Translations under genes and position numbers: made by a program | Source: Xanthomonas hydrangeae | Lineage (GTDB): Bacteria > Pseudomonadota > Gammaproteobacteria > Xanthomonadales > Xanthomonadaceae | NCBI GenBank assembly: GCA_905142475.1 | Contig: LR990730.1 | Coordinates: 1,922,001 to 1,986,000 of the forward strand | Length of the DNA: 64,000 bases | Reading direction: 5' to 3' | Part shown: piece after piece, positions 27,189 through 36,680 of the stretch | Layout: the number at the start of each line of letters is the position of its first letter | Position numbering within the stretch: the first letter of the stretch is position 1 | Notes under the pieces: model-generated | Told to the model about the DNA's origin: nothing | Database searches by the model: none | The model's input: the letters and a program-made list of their open reading frames with translations, nothing else

Positions 27189-28969
27189 TCAGTGCCCCAC
27201 GATGCGGAGTTTGAACGTCTTGAGTGCAGCAGTGGTCCTGGGCTCGCTTATGTCGGTGACTTCCAGCGTCCACACGCCCTGCGAGGTTTCGTCCAGAAAC
27301 GCGTTGCTGGAGGTAGGTCGATGTAGAACCCGGTCTTGGCATAGGCATCGGCATCCAACGCCGAGAACGGCGTGAGCACATAGCTGCGTGTGCCACTGGG
27401 CGATACCAGCACCACCCGCAGATTGCTGGGCGTCAGATGCGCGGTTTCCAGCGACAGTTGCACCGATTCGACCTTCATTGCCTGCTTGATACGAATCCGC
27501 TGCGTGGCCGGCCGGGCCGGTCCACCGATCTGGCTGCCTGCATTGCCGGACTTGACCCAGCGTGTGTCGCGCATCGGCGGCAGTGGCGTGAAGTTGCTGG
27601 CCTTGTAAACGGCCGCCGCCGCATCGGCCAACCCGAAGCCATACCAGTTACTGAAGCGATGCCCGGCGGCATTGGTGATCCAGCCCGGCTCGATCACGCT
27701 GCCCTGATAGGCCACACGTGGTTGCCACGGATCGATCTGCCGCGCGGTGGTGGCCAGGATGTACTTGACGTCGCGCGCGCTCAGGCTGGAGTTGGCACTG
27801 AGGATCAGCGCGGCCACGCCGGAGACCGTAGGCGCCGCTGCCGAGGTGCCATTCATGATGCCGCTGTAATTGCACGATGCATCGATCCTGGAAGCACTAC
27901 CGTCCAGCGCGTTCAAGACTGCCTCGGGATTGTCGACGTTATAGCCTGCCTGGCAGCCACTCAGGTCGGTGGAGACGATGGCCGGGTCGTAAGCGAACGG
28001 CGCGGTATCCGGCGCGAAGATCTGCGCTGCGTTGGGATAGAACTCGCGCTGTCGCCCGAACTCGCCACCAAGACCGGACACCCACAATGCAGACCCCGAC
28101 GAGGAATACGAGGCGCGTTGTCCCTTGGCATTGACGCTGGCAACGACGATCGTGCCCGGCAGGTTGGCCAGCGGATCGATGTTGGCCAGGGCGCAGCCGA
28201 CATTCAAGGTGCGCGATAGCGCGCTGCAGATGTTGACGGGCCTTCCGGTCTCGTCCGGCACGCGCAGGCGCCTGAAGCTGTTGCCCGCAGACTTGACGTA
28301 GATACCGCCAAGACCGCCGCGGGTCGATCGCATCAAGGCTTCCCAGGACTGCTGCTCCTCTACCGGAAAGTCGAAGTAGACAGGCGCAACCGATCCCCAG
28401 CTATTGTTGAACACATCTATGTTGCGCGCCTCGGGTCCATCGCCCCATGCATAGCGCACGCTGGCACCGGAGTTGGACGATGGTCGCCCCAAAAAATCGA
28501 AGCCGGCAAGCAGCACTTCCGGCGCGACGCCGCGTCCACCGCGGCCGTTCCAGCCGACCGCACCGATGATGCCGGCGACCAGGGTGCCATGCGCATTGTC
28601 GGGATCGATGGGGGTTGTATCGTGCGATCCGTCTTCGAAGTTGTGCGAGCCGTTTGGCAGGATGTTGTCGGCCAGATCTTCGTGCCGCAGCTCCAGGCCG
28701 TCATCCACTACGCCAACCCGCACGCCGCGGCCGCGAATGTCGATGGCGTGTAGGATATCCACATCCATATCCACGCCAGGTACCGGGCGGCTGTCGCCGA
28801 TCACGGCCTGTCCCTGGTTGGAGATGTGCCATTAATAACGCAGCAGCGGATCGCCTGCGTTGGCCCGGGCAGCGGTCGCCGGCTGTGCAGCAAGCGCAGC
28901 GATCGGTGGGCTGCCGATCAGCACGGCGCCGATTAGCAGTGCGAGGTGTCGCCTGTGAAAAAGGTTCAT
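27189..28969 (-). pseudogene. S8 serine protease with P domain, broken by nonsense codon and frameshift
   Basis: A paralogue of the gene at 24654-26474. The true start is ATG 28969 (MNLFHRRHLALLIGAVLIG, a signal peptide). Codon 46 is TAA (28832-28834) where the paralogue has CAA (RYQWHL versus RY-stop-WHI). From there the frame is open and keeps the Asp (VGVVDDGLELRHEDL), His (NAHGTLVAGI) and Ser (NGTSAAAPTVSG) motifs. Near 27314-27318 one base is missing, so the P-domain end runs out of frame. In the corrected frame it ends LRIVGH at 27189, like the paralogue's MRVVGH. Restart at internal codons could give only an unexported fragment. Confidence 0.85.
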
Positions 28970-29853
28970 TCCGTTTGATTCCGGTCTAAAGGGTAGGCAC
29001 GGTCAAAACGACACAGTTCCCCGTCCGGTCGATCAGGCGATCGGCCAGTGCAACTGCTTCAACACATTCGGGCCGTGCCTATCGAGCCCGAATCGGCAGA
29101 GTCAGTAGACGTTGAAAAGTGAATTCACGCGGCAATGGCCGCGTTGAGGAAACCCGATCAGGCAACGCCGGAGGCATGTGCCTGGCAGTACGGGCAAGCC
29201 GTCAGTACCAGGTCGAGTTGAATGCAGCGTGCAAAAGAACAATGCCAACAGGCAGCAACAGGGTGCATGTCCGTGTATCCCGAAAGAGCCAGTGAAACGC
29301 ATCCGTCCGAAACGCTGGATGGATGCGACCAGGTCGTCCGTCGGCTCCCCTGTGCGCGTCCGCGCAACCGACGCTGGCGATGCGCATGCATCGGCAGCGA
29401 TCCGATTAAAGATTGGTCAATTCTTGTTCGCAAGCCAGGCACCAGGTGACATGCACGTGACCCGCTGCGCAGTTTATGCAAGGCATGCCGACTCACGCAC
29501 GCAATGCGAAGTTTTCGGCACGAGATTGGCCGCTATATTTTGCGATCTATTCGGAATCTATTGATAGAAAACATCACAATGCGCGAATCTGCTTCGCATT
29601 TGGATCGATGCGCTACGCCGATTGCGAAGGCTATGCGCCCTGGTCGCAGCATGCACGCATCAACTGCATCGTTCCTGTCGTGCTTTATGAAGAACGGTCG
29701 CTAGTACCTGCGCCGCCATGCATCTCGCACCGTTCAGCGCTGCGCACGTGCACGCACCTCCAACGTGACAACGTCGGTTGCCAGCAGGACCAACGCAGGC
29801 GCCGATGCCGCGCGTGGCGAGGCGTCAGCGCCTGCACTTCTCGATTGCACCGC
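28970..29853. other. Gene-free stretch of about 880 bp
   Basis: Short open frames exist on both strands but none has a convincing start, composition or recognisable product. The part from about 29520 to 29600 is noticeably AT-richer than its surroundings (for example TATATTTTGCGATCTATTCG), which may mark a promoter or the remains of foreign DNA. The upstream region of the broken subtilase lies at 28970-29050. Confidence 0.5.
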
Positions 29854-32229
29854 CTACCAGCGATACGCCACCGACATCTGGTACTGCCGCCCGGCAATTG
29901 GCCGGCCCATGAACACGCCGCCGGTTGCCGCTCCCTGCACGCGCACATTGCCTTCGGTCAGGCCCAGCGTGTCGGTGATATTGCTGCCGCTGGCAGTCAC
30001 TTCCCAATGCTCGCCCACATGCAGGTTGGCGCCGATATCCACCATGTCGTAGGAAGGCAGGCGCTGGCTGTTGGCCAGATCCGCAAAGCGCTCGCCCACG
30101 TAGGAATAGGTGGCAAACAGTTTGAGATCGCCGAACGGCAGCATCCAGTAATAGCTGGGCGTGATGCGGAACTGGCGCTTGGGCTGGCGCATCACCTGGT
30201 TGCCGGTGAAGTTCTGATAATCCCGGTACTTGGCATCCAGCCAGACGCCGGTACCGGCCAGCTCGAAACCGCCGAACGGGCGGATCGCCGCTTCCACTTC
30301 CATGCCGTAGGCGCGCGAATCGCCGACTGCGGTGAAGTTGGTGCCATCGGCCAGGAACGCCTGAAACGGCGAGTTCTTGAAGGTGTTGTAGAACGCGGTC
30401 AGGTACAGATCGTAGTTGCTGGCGCCGGACTTGAGACCGAGTTCGTACTGATCTACTTCCTGCACGCGATTCTGTCCATCGCGCAGATTGTCGAAGCCGG
30501 GAAACTTCACCCCGGAGTTGATGCGCGCGAACAGGCTGTTGCGATCATCCAGTGTGAAGTTGAGGCCCGCAGTCCACGAAAACGCTTCGTCGTCCTGATC
30601 GATGCGGCGCGTGCTGGCCAGTGCCAGCGAGGTGGCGTTGTCGTACAACGTGGCCGGGTTGGCATCCAGATCGACGCTGGCGGTATCGTGCACGTCGCCG
30701 GTCACGCTCTGGCGTTCGTAACGGGCACCCAGGTCCAGGCGCAAGCGCTCGTTGAGTTCCCATTCGTCGGCAACGAAGGCGGCGATGTTCTCGCCGTCGT
30801 AGTTCGCGCGCAGGTTGAAGAATGCGGTGCTGGTGAAGCCTTGACGCGTGGCCTGCTGTCCATTGTCCAGAGTGAGATCGATACGCCGCGCGTTGTTCTG
30901 CGCGGTGAGCAACATGGTGTTGCCCAGATACCAGGTGTCGGCCGAGGAATACTTGGCGTAGTACGTGCCCACGGTAATCGTATTGCCGGCAAACAGTTCG
31001 CGGCTCAGGCGCAGGTCGTTGGTGACCGAGTTCAAGCGCTTGTCCACCGACCACCAGCCGGCTTCCAGCACCTGCTGATTCGGGTCGACCGCGCCGCCGC
31101 CGGTGGTGAAACTGCCGCTGCCGGTGGTGCCGTAGCTGGCGATGAAATCGCTCAAGCGCTGCGGTGCGTCGCCGGTGAACAGCGCATAGGTGGGCGCGCT
31201 GCCGCTCATCACGTTGAAGCGATCGGCGATGGTCCAAGCGCCGGTTTCCCAGTTCAATTCGCCACCGAACACATCGATATTGACGCCGCGTCCGTCGGCC
31301 AGATCGCGTCGAATGGTCTGTCCATTCGGCCCGACCAGCAGATCGACATTGCGGAAGTCGCGGCCGAGCAGGGTGCCGGTCTGCGCATTCAAACCGGTGA
31401 AGCTGGACAGGTCGTTGCCGTTGTTGCGCGATAGCAGTGGAATGGCGGTATAGAAGGCGTTGTTGTCGTCGGTATGCCGCGCGTACAACGACACTTCGCC
31501 GCTGTCCCAGCGCTTGCTCAAGGTGGCGCTGAACTGGCCGCCCTTGTCGGCGGAAAACTGCGGGTCGCGTACGCCATCGGTTTCGCGGAAAAAACCGCCC
31601 ACGCTGTAGTACCAACCGTTGCCCATCGGCCCGCTGTTGAACACGTCGATGCGGCGCAGGTCGTTGTTGCCGCCGGTCAGGCGCACGCTACCCTCGGGTT
31701 CGTCCTGGCCTTTTTTCTGGATGAAATTGACCGTGAGCCCCGGCTGCCCGTTGGAAAAGATCGGGCTGGAACCGCCGCGCAACACCTCCATGCGCTCGAC
31801 CGTGTCGTCGACGCGGAACAAGGTGGAATTTTCCAGAAACGACAAGGTCGGCGGCGGAAACAACGGCGAACCATCCAGTTGCATGGTCACGAACGGCGCG
31901 TCGCCTTCGGACGGCATGCCGCGCACGAAGATGTTGGCACCAGTGCCACCGCCGCTGGGCTCGGCCCACACGCCCGGCACGATCTTCAACAGGTCTGCGG
32001 TGCTCTGCGGCACCGCCTGCTGAATCTGTTCTGCGCTGGCAGTGGTGATCGAAAAGCTGGCACCGCGCTTGGCCAGGCCCTTGAAGCGCGCTGTGCCGCT
32101 GACGATCACTGCATCCAATGTGGTGGCGTCGCTGCGCGGTTCTGCTGTCGAGGTTTGCGCATGCACAGCAGGCGCAAGCAGTGCGCCAATGGCAAGGGAC
32201 AAGGCATAGCGGGGCATCGATGACGACAT
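29854..32229 (-). CDS. TonB-dependent outer membrane receptor
   Basis: A 791-residue receptor: signal peptide (ALSLAIGALLAPAVHA), plug domain (residues about 60-190, with ADLLKIVPGVWAEP, NIFVRGMPSEGDAP and ERMEVLRGGSSPIFSNGQ), and a 22-strand barrel ending in the aromatic residue of SVAYRW. It takes up a scarce ligand such as a siderophore using TonB energy; the ligand is unknown. ATG 32229 has AGGAG nine bases upstream. It lies 198 bases downstream of a MarR-MFS gene pair on the same strand, which hints at a linked export/import function. Confidence 0.9.
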   Translation of the reverse strand: MSSSMPRYALSLAIGALLAPAVHAQTSTAEPRSDATTLDAVIVSGTARFKGLAKRGASFSITTASAEQIQQAVPQSTADLLKIVPGVWAEPSGGGTGANIFVRGMPSEGDAPFVTMQLDGSPLFPPPTLSFLENSTLFRVDDTVERMEVLRGGSSPIFSNGQPGLTVNFIQKKGQDEPEGSVRLTGGNNDLRRIDVFNSGPMGNGWYYSVGGFFRETDGVRDPQFSADKGGQFSATLSKRWDSGEVSLYARHTDDNNAFYTAIPLLSRNNGNDLSSFTGLNAQTGTLLGRDFRNVDLLVGPNGQTIRRDLADGRGVNIDVFGGELNWETGAWTIADRFNVMSGSAPTYALFTGDAPQRLSDFIASYGTTGSGSFTTGGGAVDPNQQVLEAGWWSVDKRLNSVTNDLRLSRELFAGNTITVGTYYAKYSSADTWYLGNTMLLTAQNNARRIDLTLDNGQQATRQGFTSTAFFNLRANYDGENIAAFVADEWELNERLRLDLGARYERQSVTGDVHDTASVDLDANPATLYDNATSLALASTRRIDQDDEAFSWTAGLNFTLDDRNSLFARINSGVKFPGFDNLRDGQNRVQEVDQYELGLKSGASNYDLYLTAFYNTFKNSPFQAFLADGTNFTAVGDSRAYGMEVEAAIRPFGGFELAGTGVWLDAKYRDYQNFTGNQVMRQPKRQFRITPSYYWMLPFGDLKLFATYSYVGERFADLANSQRLPSYDMVDIGANLHVGEHWEVTASGSNITDTLGLTEGNVRVQGAATGGVFMGRPIAGRQYQMSVAYRW

Positions 32230-32427
32230 GAAAGCTCTCCTGAGATAGCGTCGCAACTGGCAGCGATGCGTGCAGTCGCGCGCGCTCTGCCAACAAAGTG
32301 ACCGGCAGCACATCACCGCGCCGGTAGCGCAACGCGGTAACGCACGTTGCGTTGCTGTTCTAACGGAGTTGCCAGCAAAAGCTGTTGTGCGCCGCGTCAA
32401 CCCATGCCCGCGCGCGCTTGCCGCGCT

Positions 32428-33651
32428 TCACACCGCTGCGCGTACCGGTGCCGCTTCCCGAATCGGCAGATTGACCAGTGCGGCGACCACCGCCAGCGCC
32501 ATGTCGGCGTACCACATCCAGCTGTAATCGCCGAAGCGCTCCAGCGCCAGCCCACCGAGCCACGCGCCGAAGAAACCGCCCACCTGATGCGACAACAAGG
32601 TCAGGCCGAACATGGTTCCCAGATAGCGTGGGCCGAACAGTTTGCCGATCAATCCTGCCGTCGGCGGCACCGTGCCCAGCCAGGTAAAGCCCAGTGCCGC
32701 GGCGAACAGGTAGAAGGTCAGCGGCGTTGGCGGCGCAATCAGGTACAGGCCGATCAACACCGCACGGCTGGCATACAACGCGCACAGCAACCACTTCATG
32801 CGGATGCGTTCGCCCAGCTTGCCGGCGACCAGGCTGCCGGCCACGTTGAACAAGCCGATCAGCGCGATCGATACCGCCGACACGCTGGCGGGCAGGCCGC
32901 ACAGTGCGATTTCGCCGGGCAGGTGCGTGACCAGAAACGCGATGTGTACCCCGCAGGTGAAAAAGCCCAGATGCAGGCACCAGTAACTGCGATCGCGTAG
33001 TGCCAGGCGCAACTGCGCACGCAAACCGATGTCGTCGTTTGCGACCGTACTGCGCGTGGCTGACAGTGATGATCTGCGTCGCAGCGGCCAGGCCAGCGGC
33101 AAGGTCAGCAACGAGATCACTGCCAGCCCGGTCATCGCCCTGGCCCAACCGGCTGCGCCGATCATCAACTGCACCAGCGGCGCAAACACGAACTGCCCGA
33201 GCGAGCCGCCGGCATTGATCAGCCCGGCCGCGAACGAACGCCGCTCCGGCGCAATACGACCGGCGGTGGCACCGATCAGCACCGAAAAACTGCCTGCGCC
33301 CGCACCGGCGGCCGCCAGAATGCCGAGCGAGACGATCAGCCCCCGTTCGCTGGCCATCCACGGGCTCAGCCCCAAGCCCAGCGACAACAACACGCCGCCG
33401 AACAGCAGCACCGGCAACGGGCCGCGCTCGTCGGCAATCGCTCCGAACACCGGTTGCACCGCGCCCCAGACCAATTGCCCCACCGCCAGCGCGAAGCTGA
33501 TCGACGCGATGCCGATCCCGGTCTGCCGATGGATCGGCTCCACGAACAAGCCGGTGGTCTGGCGCGCGCCCATCGTCAGCATCAGCATCGCCGAGGCGGT
33601 GAGCAGCAACCCCCAATGCGCGCTGGCACGCGCTGTCACCGGGGCGCTCAT
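32428..33651 (-). CDS. MFS transporter
   Basis: A 407-residue inner-membrane transporter with 12 hydrophobic segments. The MFS signature between TM2 and TM3 is seen as FGAIADERGPLPVLLFGG. The second half repeats the fold, with the loop KLGERIRMKWLLC. The ATG at 33651 overlaps the stop of the MarR gene (ATGA, 4 bases), so the two are translationally coupled. MarR control suggests export of a toxic or signalling compound. The TonB receptor downstream could relate to the same ligand, which is inference. Confidence 0.88.
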   Translation of the reverse strand: MSAPVTARASAHWGLLLTASAMLMLTMGARQTTGLFVEPIHRQTGIGIASISFALAVGQLVWGAVQPVFGAIADERGPLPVLLFGGVLLSLGLGLSPWMASERGLIVSLGILAAAGAGAGSFSVLIGATAGRIAPERRSFAAGLINAGGSLGQFVFAPLVQLMIGAAGWARAMTGLAVISLLTLPLAWPLRRRSSLSATRSTVANDDIGLRAQLRLALRDRSYWCLHLGFFTCGVHIAFLVTHLPGEIALCGLPASVSAVSIALIGLFNVAGSLVAGKLGERIRMKWLLCALYASRAVLIGLYLIAPPTPLTFYLFAAALGFTWLGTVPPTAGLIGKLFGPRYLGTMFGLTLLSHQVGGFFGAWLGGLALERFGDYSWMWYADMALAVVAALVNLPIREAAPVRAAV

Positions 33652-34070
33652 GCGGCTGTCTCCAGCAAGGCATCCAGACGTTCCAGCGTTGCATGCAACT
33701 GTGCGGTCGGTGCCGCACCGAACAGCGCCTGGAGCTGTTCCTGCGCCGCCAACCAGTGCGGCCGTGCGCGCACCAGCAGCCCACGGCCGCTGCGGCTCAG
33801 GACCAGCCATTTCTGCCGGGCATCCTCGCCACGCTGGGTCTTGATCCATCCGGCCGCCAGCAGCGGTTTGAGGTTGCGGGTGAGGGTGGTGCGGTCCATG
33901 CCCAACGTGTGTGCCAGCGCGCCCAGCGATTGCGCCGCGTCCAGCCGGCGCAGGATCGAGTACTCGTTGAGGCTCAGACCCACCGGCGCCAACGCGCGGT
34001 CGTACAGTTGGGAGGTACGCCGTGCGGCACGGCGCAGATGAAAGCAGGTACAGCCGCTGAGCTTGGACAT
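33648..34070 (-). CDS. MarR family regulator
   Basis: A 140-residue winged-helix repressor. The DNA-binding part is LSLNEYSILRRLDAAQSLGA to TLGMDRTTLTRNLKPLLAAG, followed by the wing KTQRGEDARQKWLVLS. Cysteine in SGCTCFHLRRAAR near residue 7 could be redox-sensing, but this is speculative. ATG 34070 (MSKLSGCTC) is preferred over an upstream in-frame ATG at 34112. It overlaps the MFS gene it probably controls. A three-half-site palindrome at 34124-34142 is a candidate operator. Confidence 0.88.
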   Translation of the reverse strand: MSKLSGCTCFHLRRAARRTSQLYDRALAPVGLSLNEYSILRRLDAAQSLGALAHTLGMDRTTLTRNLKPLLAAGWIKTQRGEDARQKWLVLSRSGRGLLVRARPHWLAAQEQLQALFGAAPTAQLHATLERLDALLETAA

Positions 34071-34375
34071 GGGATGCCTCCACAGTGGCAGGCAGAATGC
34101 GTGTATATGCACCTATTGGCAAGTTCCAGTTGGAACGTTCCAGGATGCTGTCGCCATCCATGCGAACGCTGGCCGCTGTCGATGGCTTGCGGTCTCCAGC
34201 CGTGTCGCCTGGTTGTGCGTGAGAGGTCCAGTACTGCGTCCGACGCCGACCCACCGACCCACCAGGCAGCAGAGCCCGCAGCGGGCCGGCCTCGGGCGCT
34301 GAGCAGGTCGCAGCGGCACGATGCACTTTTCGGTACGCGATGCAGTGTTGGCGCAGCGATCGGATGGGCAACGCC
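34071..34375. promoter_or_regulatory. Intergenic region upstream of marR
   Basis: About 300 bases between the MarR start and the terminator of the next receptor gene. Apart from the operator-like palindrome at 34124-34142, nothing recognisable is present. Confidence 0.4.
34124..34142 (-). promoter_or_regulatory. Candidate MarR operator
   Basis: TTCCAGTTGGAACGTTCCA contains three alternating TGGAA half-sites, including the perfect 12-bp palindrome TGGAACGTTCCA. It lies 54-72 bases upstream of the MarR ATG, where a repressor of its own operon would bind. Confidence 0.5.
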
Positions 34376-34404
34376 AAAAAAAGAGGCCGCCCGAAGGCGG
34401 CCTC
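34376..34404 (-). terminator. Rho-independent terminator of the TonB receptor gene
   Basis: On the minus strand, GAGGCCGCC, a TTCG tetraloop and GGCGGCCTC are followed by seven T residues. It starts 29 bases after the receptor stop at 34433. This is a textbook intrinsic terminator. Confidence 0.92.
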
Positions 34405-34432
34405 GCTTATGACGGCGGGAGAGAGTGCGCCG

Positions 34433-36502
34433 TCAGAAGAACATCCGCACGCCGAACGAAGCGCTGCGGCCAGGAAGCATCACGTCGTCCTTGAGGAAGG
34501 AGGTGTGCACGCGTGCGTCCTGATTGGTCAGGTTGTTGCCATCCAGGAACACTTCCCACGCATTGCTGCCGCGATCCACGTGGTAGGCCAGATGCGCATC
34601 GACGAACGTGTACCCGTCGGTCGCGGTTTCGTTCACGGCGATCTTGTCCTGCTTCATGGTGCGGGTGGCACCGAGCGAGGCGCGCCACTGGTCGGCATTC
34701 CAGCGCATCTGCGCGCCGACGCGGCCCGGGGCGATACGCGGCAGGTTGCCGCCATCGTTCAGGCGTGCGCGCACGGTGTCGCCGAACACGCGCAGGTCCC
34801 AGGCGCCGGTGTCGTTGTTGGCCAGATGGAAGGTGGCCTCGCCTTCGAAACCGTGGAAGATCGCATCGGCCTGGGTCCACTGGCGGATCGGCAGGAAGTC
34901 GTTGTCTTCCTCATTGAACCACTGGTTGCCGGTGTCGACGATGTAGACGAAGTCGTTGTAGCGGTTGTAGTACGCGGCGACCTTGGCATCCACCCACTCG
35001 TTCTGGAAGTTCAGGCCCAACTCGGCCTGGTTGGCCTTTTCGGTCTTCAGATTCGCATCGCCGATCTCGAAGGCCAGCGTGGCGATATGCGGGCCATTGG
35101 CGAACAGCTCTTCTTCGGCCGGCGCGCGTTCGGCGTGGTCGAGGTTGGCGGTCAAGCGCCATTGTTCGTTGAAGCGGAAACCACCGCTGAGCGAGAAACT
35201 GGTCGGGGTGAAGTCGCGGTCCACGCCGATGTCGGTCTGGTGCTTGACCTTGTCCACGCGTGCGCCGAGTTCCGCAGTGACGCGATCCCAGCTGTTGCGC
35301 GCAACGCCGAACACGCCGAGCGAACGGGTGTCGGTCTTGGGCACGAAGGATTCTTCGCCCACTGCCTGGAAGGTGGTGTCGCTGCCCTGCAGGCCGAACG
35401 CGGTCTGCCAGCCGCCGCTGAAGGTGAAGGAGGCTTCCACGCGGCCTTCGTTGGCCCGCTTGGTGAACACGGTGCCGACTTCGTCGCCTTCGAACTCGGT
35501 GTGCGCGTAATCGGTGTGGCCGAAGCTGTAGCGCAACGCGCTGCCTTCGCCCCACGGATCGGTCAGCCCGCCCTTGAGGTCATAGCGGTCCTGCTGCAGC
35601 TTCAACGACACGCCGCGCTCGCCGATCGACAGATCGCCCGGCTCGCCGGGATTGCCATAGTTGTCGCGGAAGCGGGACGCCGACAGGCCGACAAAGCCCC
35701 AGTCGCCCGACAGCGACGCGCCGATCGAGCCCACCTTGGAGTCGATCCAGGAGTTGGCCTGGCGCCCTTGCGGGGTGTCGTAATCGTTCTGGTTGCGATA
35801 CACGCCGTCGGCATGGATCGACAGCCCGCTGCCATTGCCGGCATCGACGCGGAACATGTCGGTGTTGCCGTCCTTGTCGCCGCCGTCGAAGCGCACTTCG
35901 GCGCGGCCGCTGAAGCCGTCCACCGGGGTTTCGGCAATGCGTCCGTCGACCACGTTGACCACGCCGCCGATCGCGCCGGAGCCGTACAGCAGGGTGGAGG
36001 GACCCTTCAGCACTTCGATCTGGTTGGCAAGAAACGGCTCGATCGCCGGCGAGTGATCCTGGCTGACCGTTGACACGTCCTGTGTGGACAGGCCATCGCG
36101 CAGCACCGCCACGCGCGGGCCGTCCAGGCCGCGGATGATCGGCCGGCCGACGCCGGGGCCGAAGTTGGAACTCTGCACGCCGGGCAGGCTGGACACGGTT
36201 TCGCCCAGGCTCTCGCTACGCACTTCGTCCAGACGCTCGCCGGCCAGCACTTCGACCGGGCGGCTCAACTCGCCGGCCGCATCGCGCAACGGGCTGGCGG
36301 TGACGACGACCTTGTCCAGGTCCTTGATGTGGCGGCCGCTGGAAGCGGTGGCGTCGTGGCGCGTGTCCGAACTGGGCGGGGTCTGCGGGTCGGCCGGGGC
36401 CGGCGCGTCCTCGGCCATGGCCAGGGCGGGGGTCATCAGCAGGCTGGTCAGGGCCAGCGTGAGCGTGGAGCGGCGAAGCGAGGAAGTGAGGCGAGGATGC
36501 AT
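34433..36502 (-). CDS. TonB-dependent receptor, ZnuD-like zinc receptor
   Basis: A 689-residue outer-membrane receptor. It has a signal peptide, a plug with SSLPGVQSSNFGPGVGRPII and IEVLKGPSTLLYGSGAIGGV, and a barrel ending in the terminal Phe of VRMFF. Length and plug resemble ZnuD-type zinc receptors. The divergent neighbour is a MerC metal protein and AT-rich Zur-like boxes lie between the two genes, supporting zinc uptake; this remains inference. A strong terminator follows at 34376-34404. Confidence 0.85.
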   Translation of the reverse strand: MHPRLTSSLRRSTLTLALTSLLMTPALAMAEDAPAPADPQTPPSSDTRHDATASSGRHIKDLDKVVVTASPLRDAAGELSRPVEVLAGERLDEVRSESLGETVSSLPGVQSSNFGPGVGRPIIRGLDGPRVAVLRDGLSTQDVSTVSQDHSPAIEPFLANQIEVLKGPSTLLYGSGAIGGVVNVVDGRIAETPVDGFSGRAEVRFDGGDKDGNTDMFRVDAGNGSGLSIHADGVYRNQNDYDTPQGRQANSWIDSKVGSIGASLSGDWGFVGLSASRFRDNYGNPGEPGDLSIGERGVSLKLQQDRYDLKGGLTDPWGEGSALRYSFGHTDYAHTEFEGDEVGTVFTKRANEGRVEASFTFSGGWQTAFGLQGSDTTFQAVGEESFVPKTDTRSLGVFGVARNSWDRVTAELGARVDKVKHQTDIGVDRDFTPTSFSLSGGFRFNEQWRLTANLDHAERAPAEEELFANGPHIATLAFEIGDANLKTEKANQAELGLNFQNEWVDAKVAAYYNRYNDFVYIVDTGNQWFNEEDNDFLPIRQWTQADAIFHGFEGEATFHLANNDTGAWDLRVFGDTVRARLNDGGNLPRIAPGRVGAQMRWNADQWRASLGATRTMKQDKIAVNETATDGYTFVDAHLAYHVDRGSNAWEVFLDGNNLTNQDARVHTSFLKDDVMLPGRSASFGVRMFF

Positions 36503-36524
36503 GGCGGGCCGGATTCTGTGATTG

Positions 36525-36540
36525 TTACTTTATATCAATG
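36525..36540 (-). promoter_or_regulatory. Candidate Zur box upstream of the ZnuD-like receptor
   Basis: The AT-rich sequence TGTTACTTTATATCAA lies 23-38 bases before the receptor start and resembles the Zur consensus half ATGTTATA followed by its inverse, with several mismatches. A weaker match than the one at 36637. Confidence 0.35.
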
Positions 36541-36636
36541 ATATGGCGCAGCTTGGCTGCTGGGCCGACGGCGAGATCCACGGCTGCACAGTGCAGTGGC
36601 GCGGATCCGTGAGCGAGTAAGCTCTGGAACAAACAA

Positions 36637-36653
36637 GATGTTATATTATTCCA
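36637..36653 (+). promoter_or_regulatory. Candidate Zur box upstream of the MerC gene
   Basis: GATGTTATATTATTCCA matches the left half and centre of the gammaproteobacterial Zur box (ATGTTATA-N-TATAACAT) with a degraded right half. It is 28 bases before the MerC ATG and stands out as AT-rich in a GC-rich region. Confidence 0.5.
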
Positions 36654-36680
36654 CGTCGCCGCGAACACCTGCTGGAAGTC

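Noticed and set aside
29476-31434. Plus-strand frame of about 650 codons
   Set aside because: It is antisense to the TonB-dependent receptor for most of its length and shows no recognisable domain.
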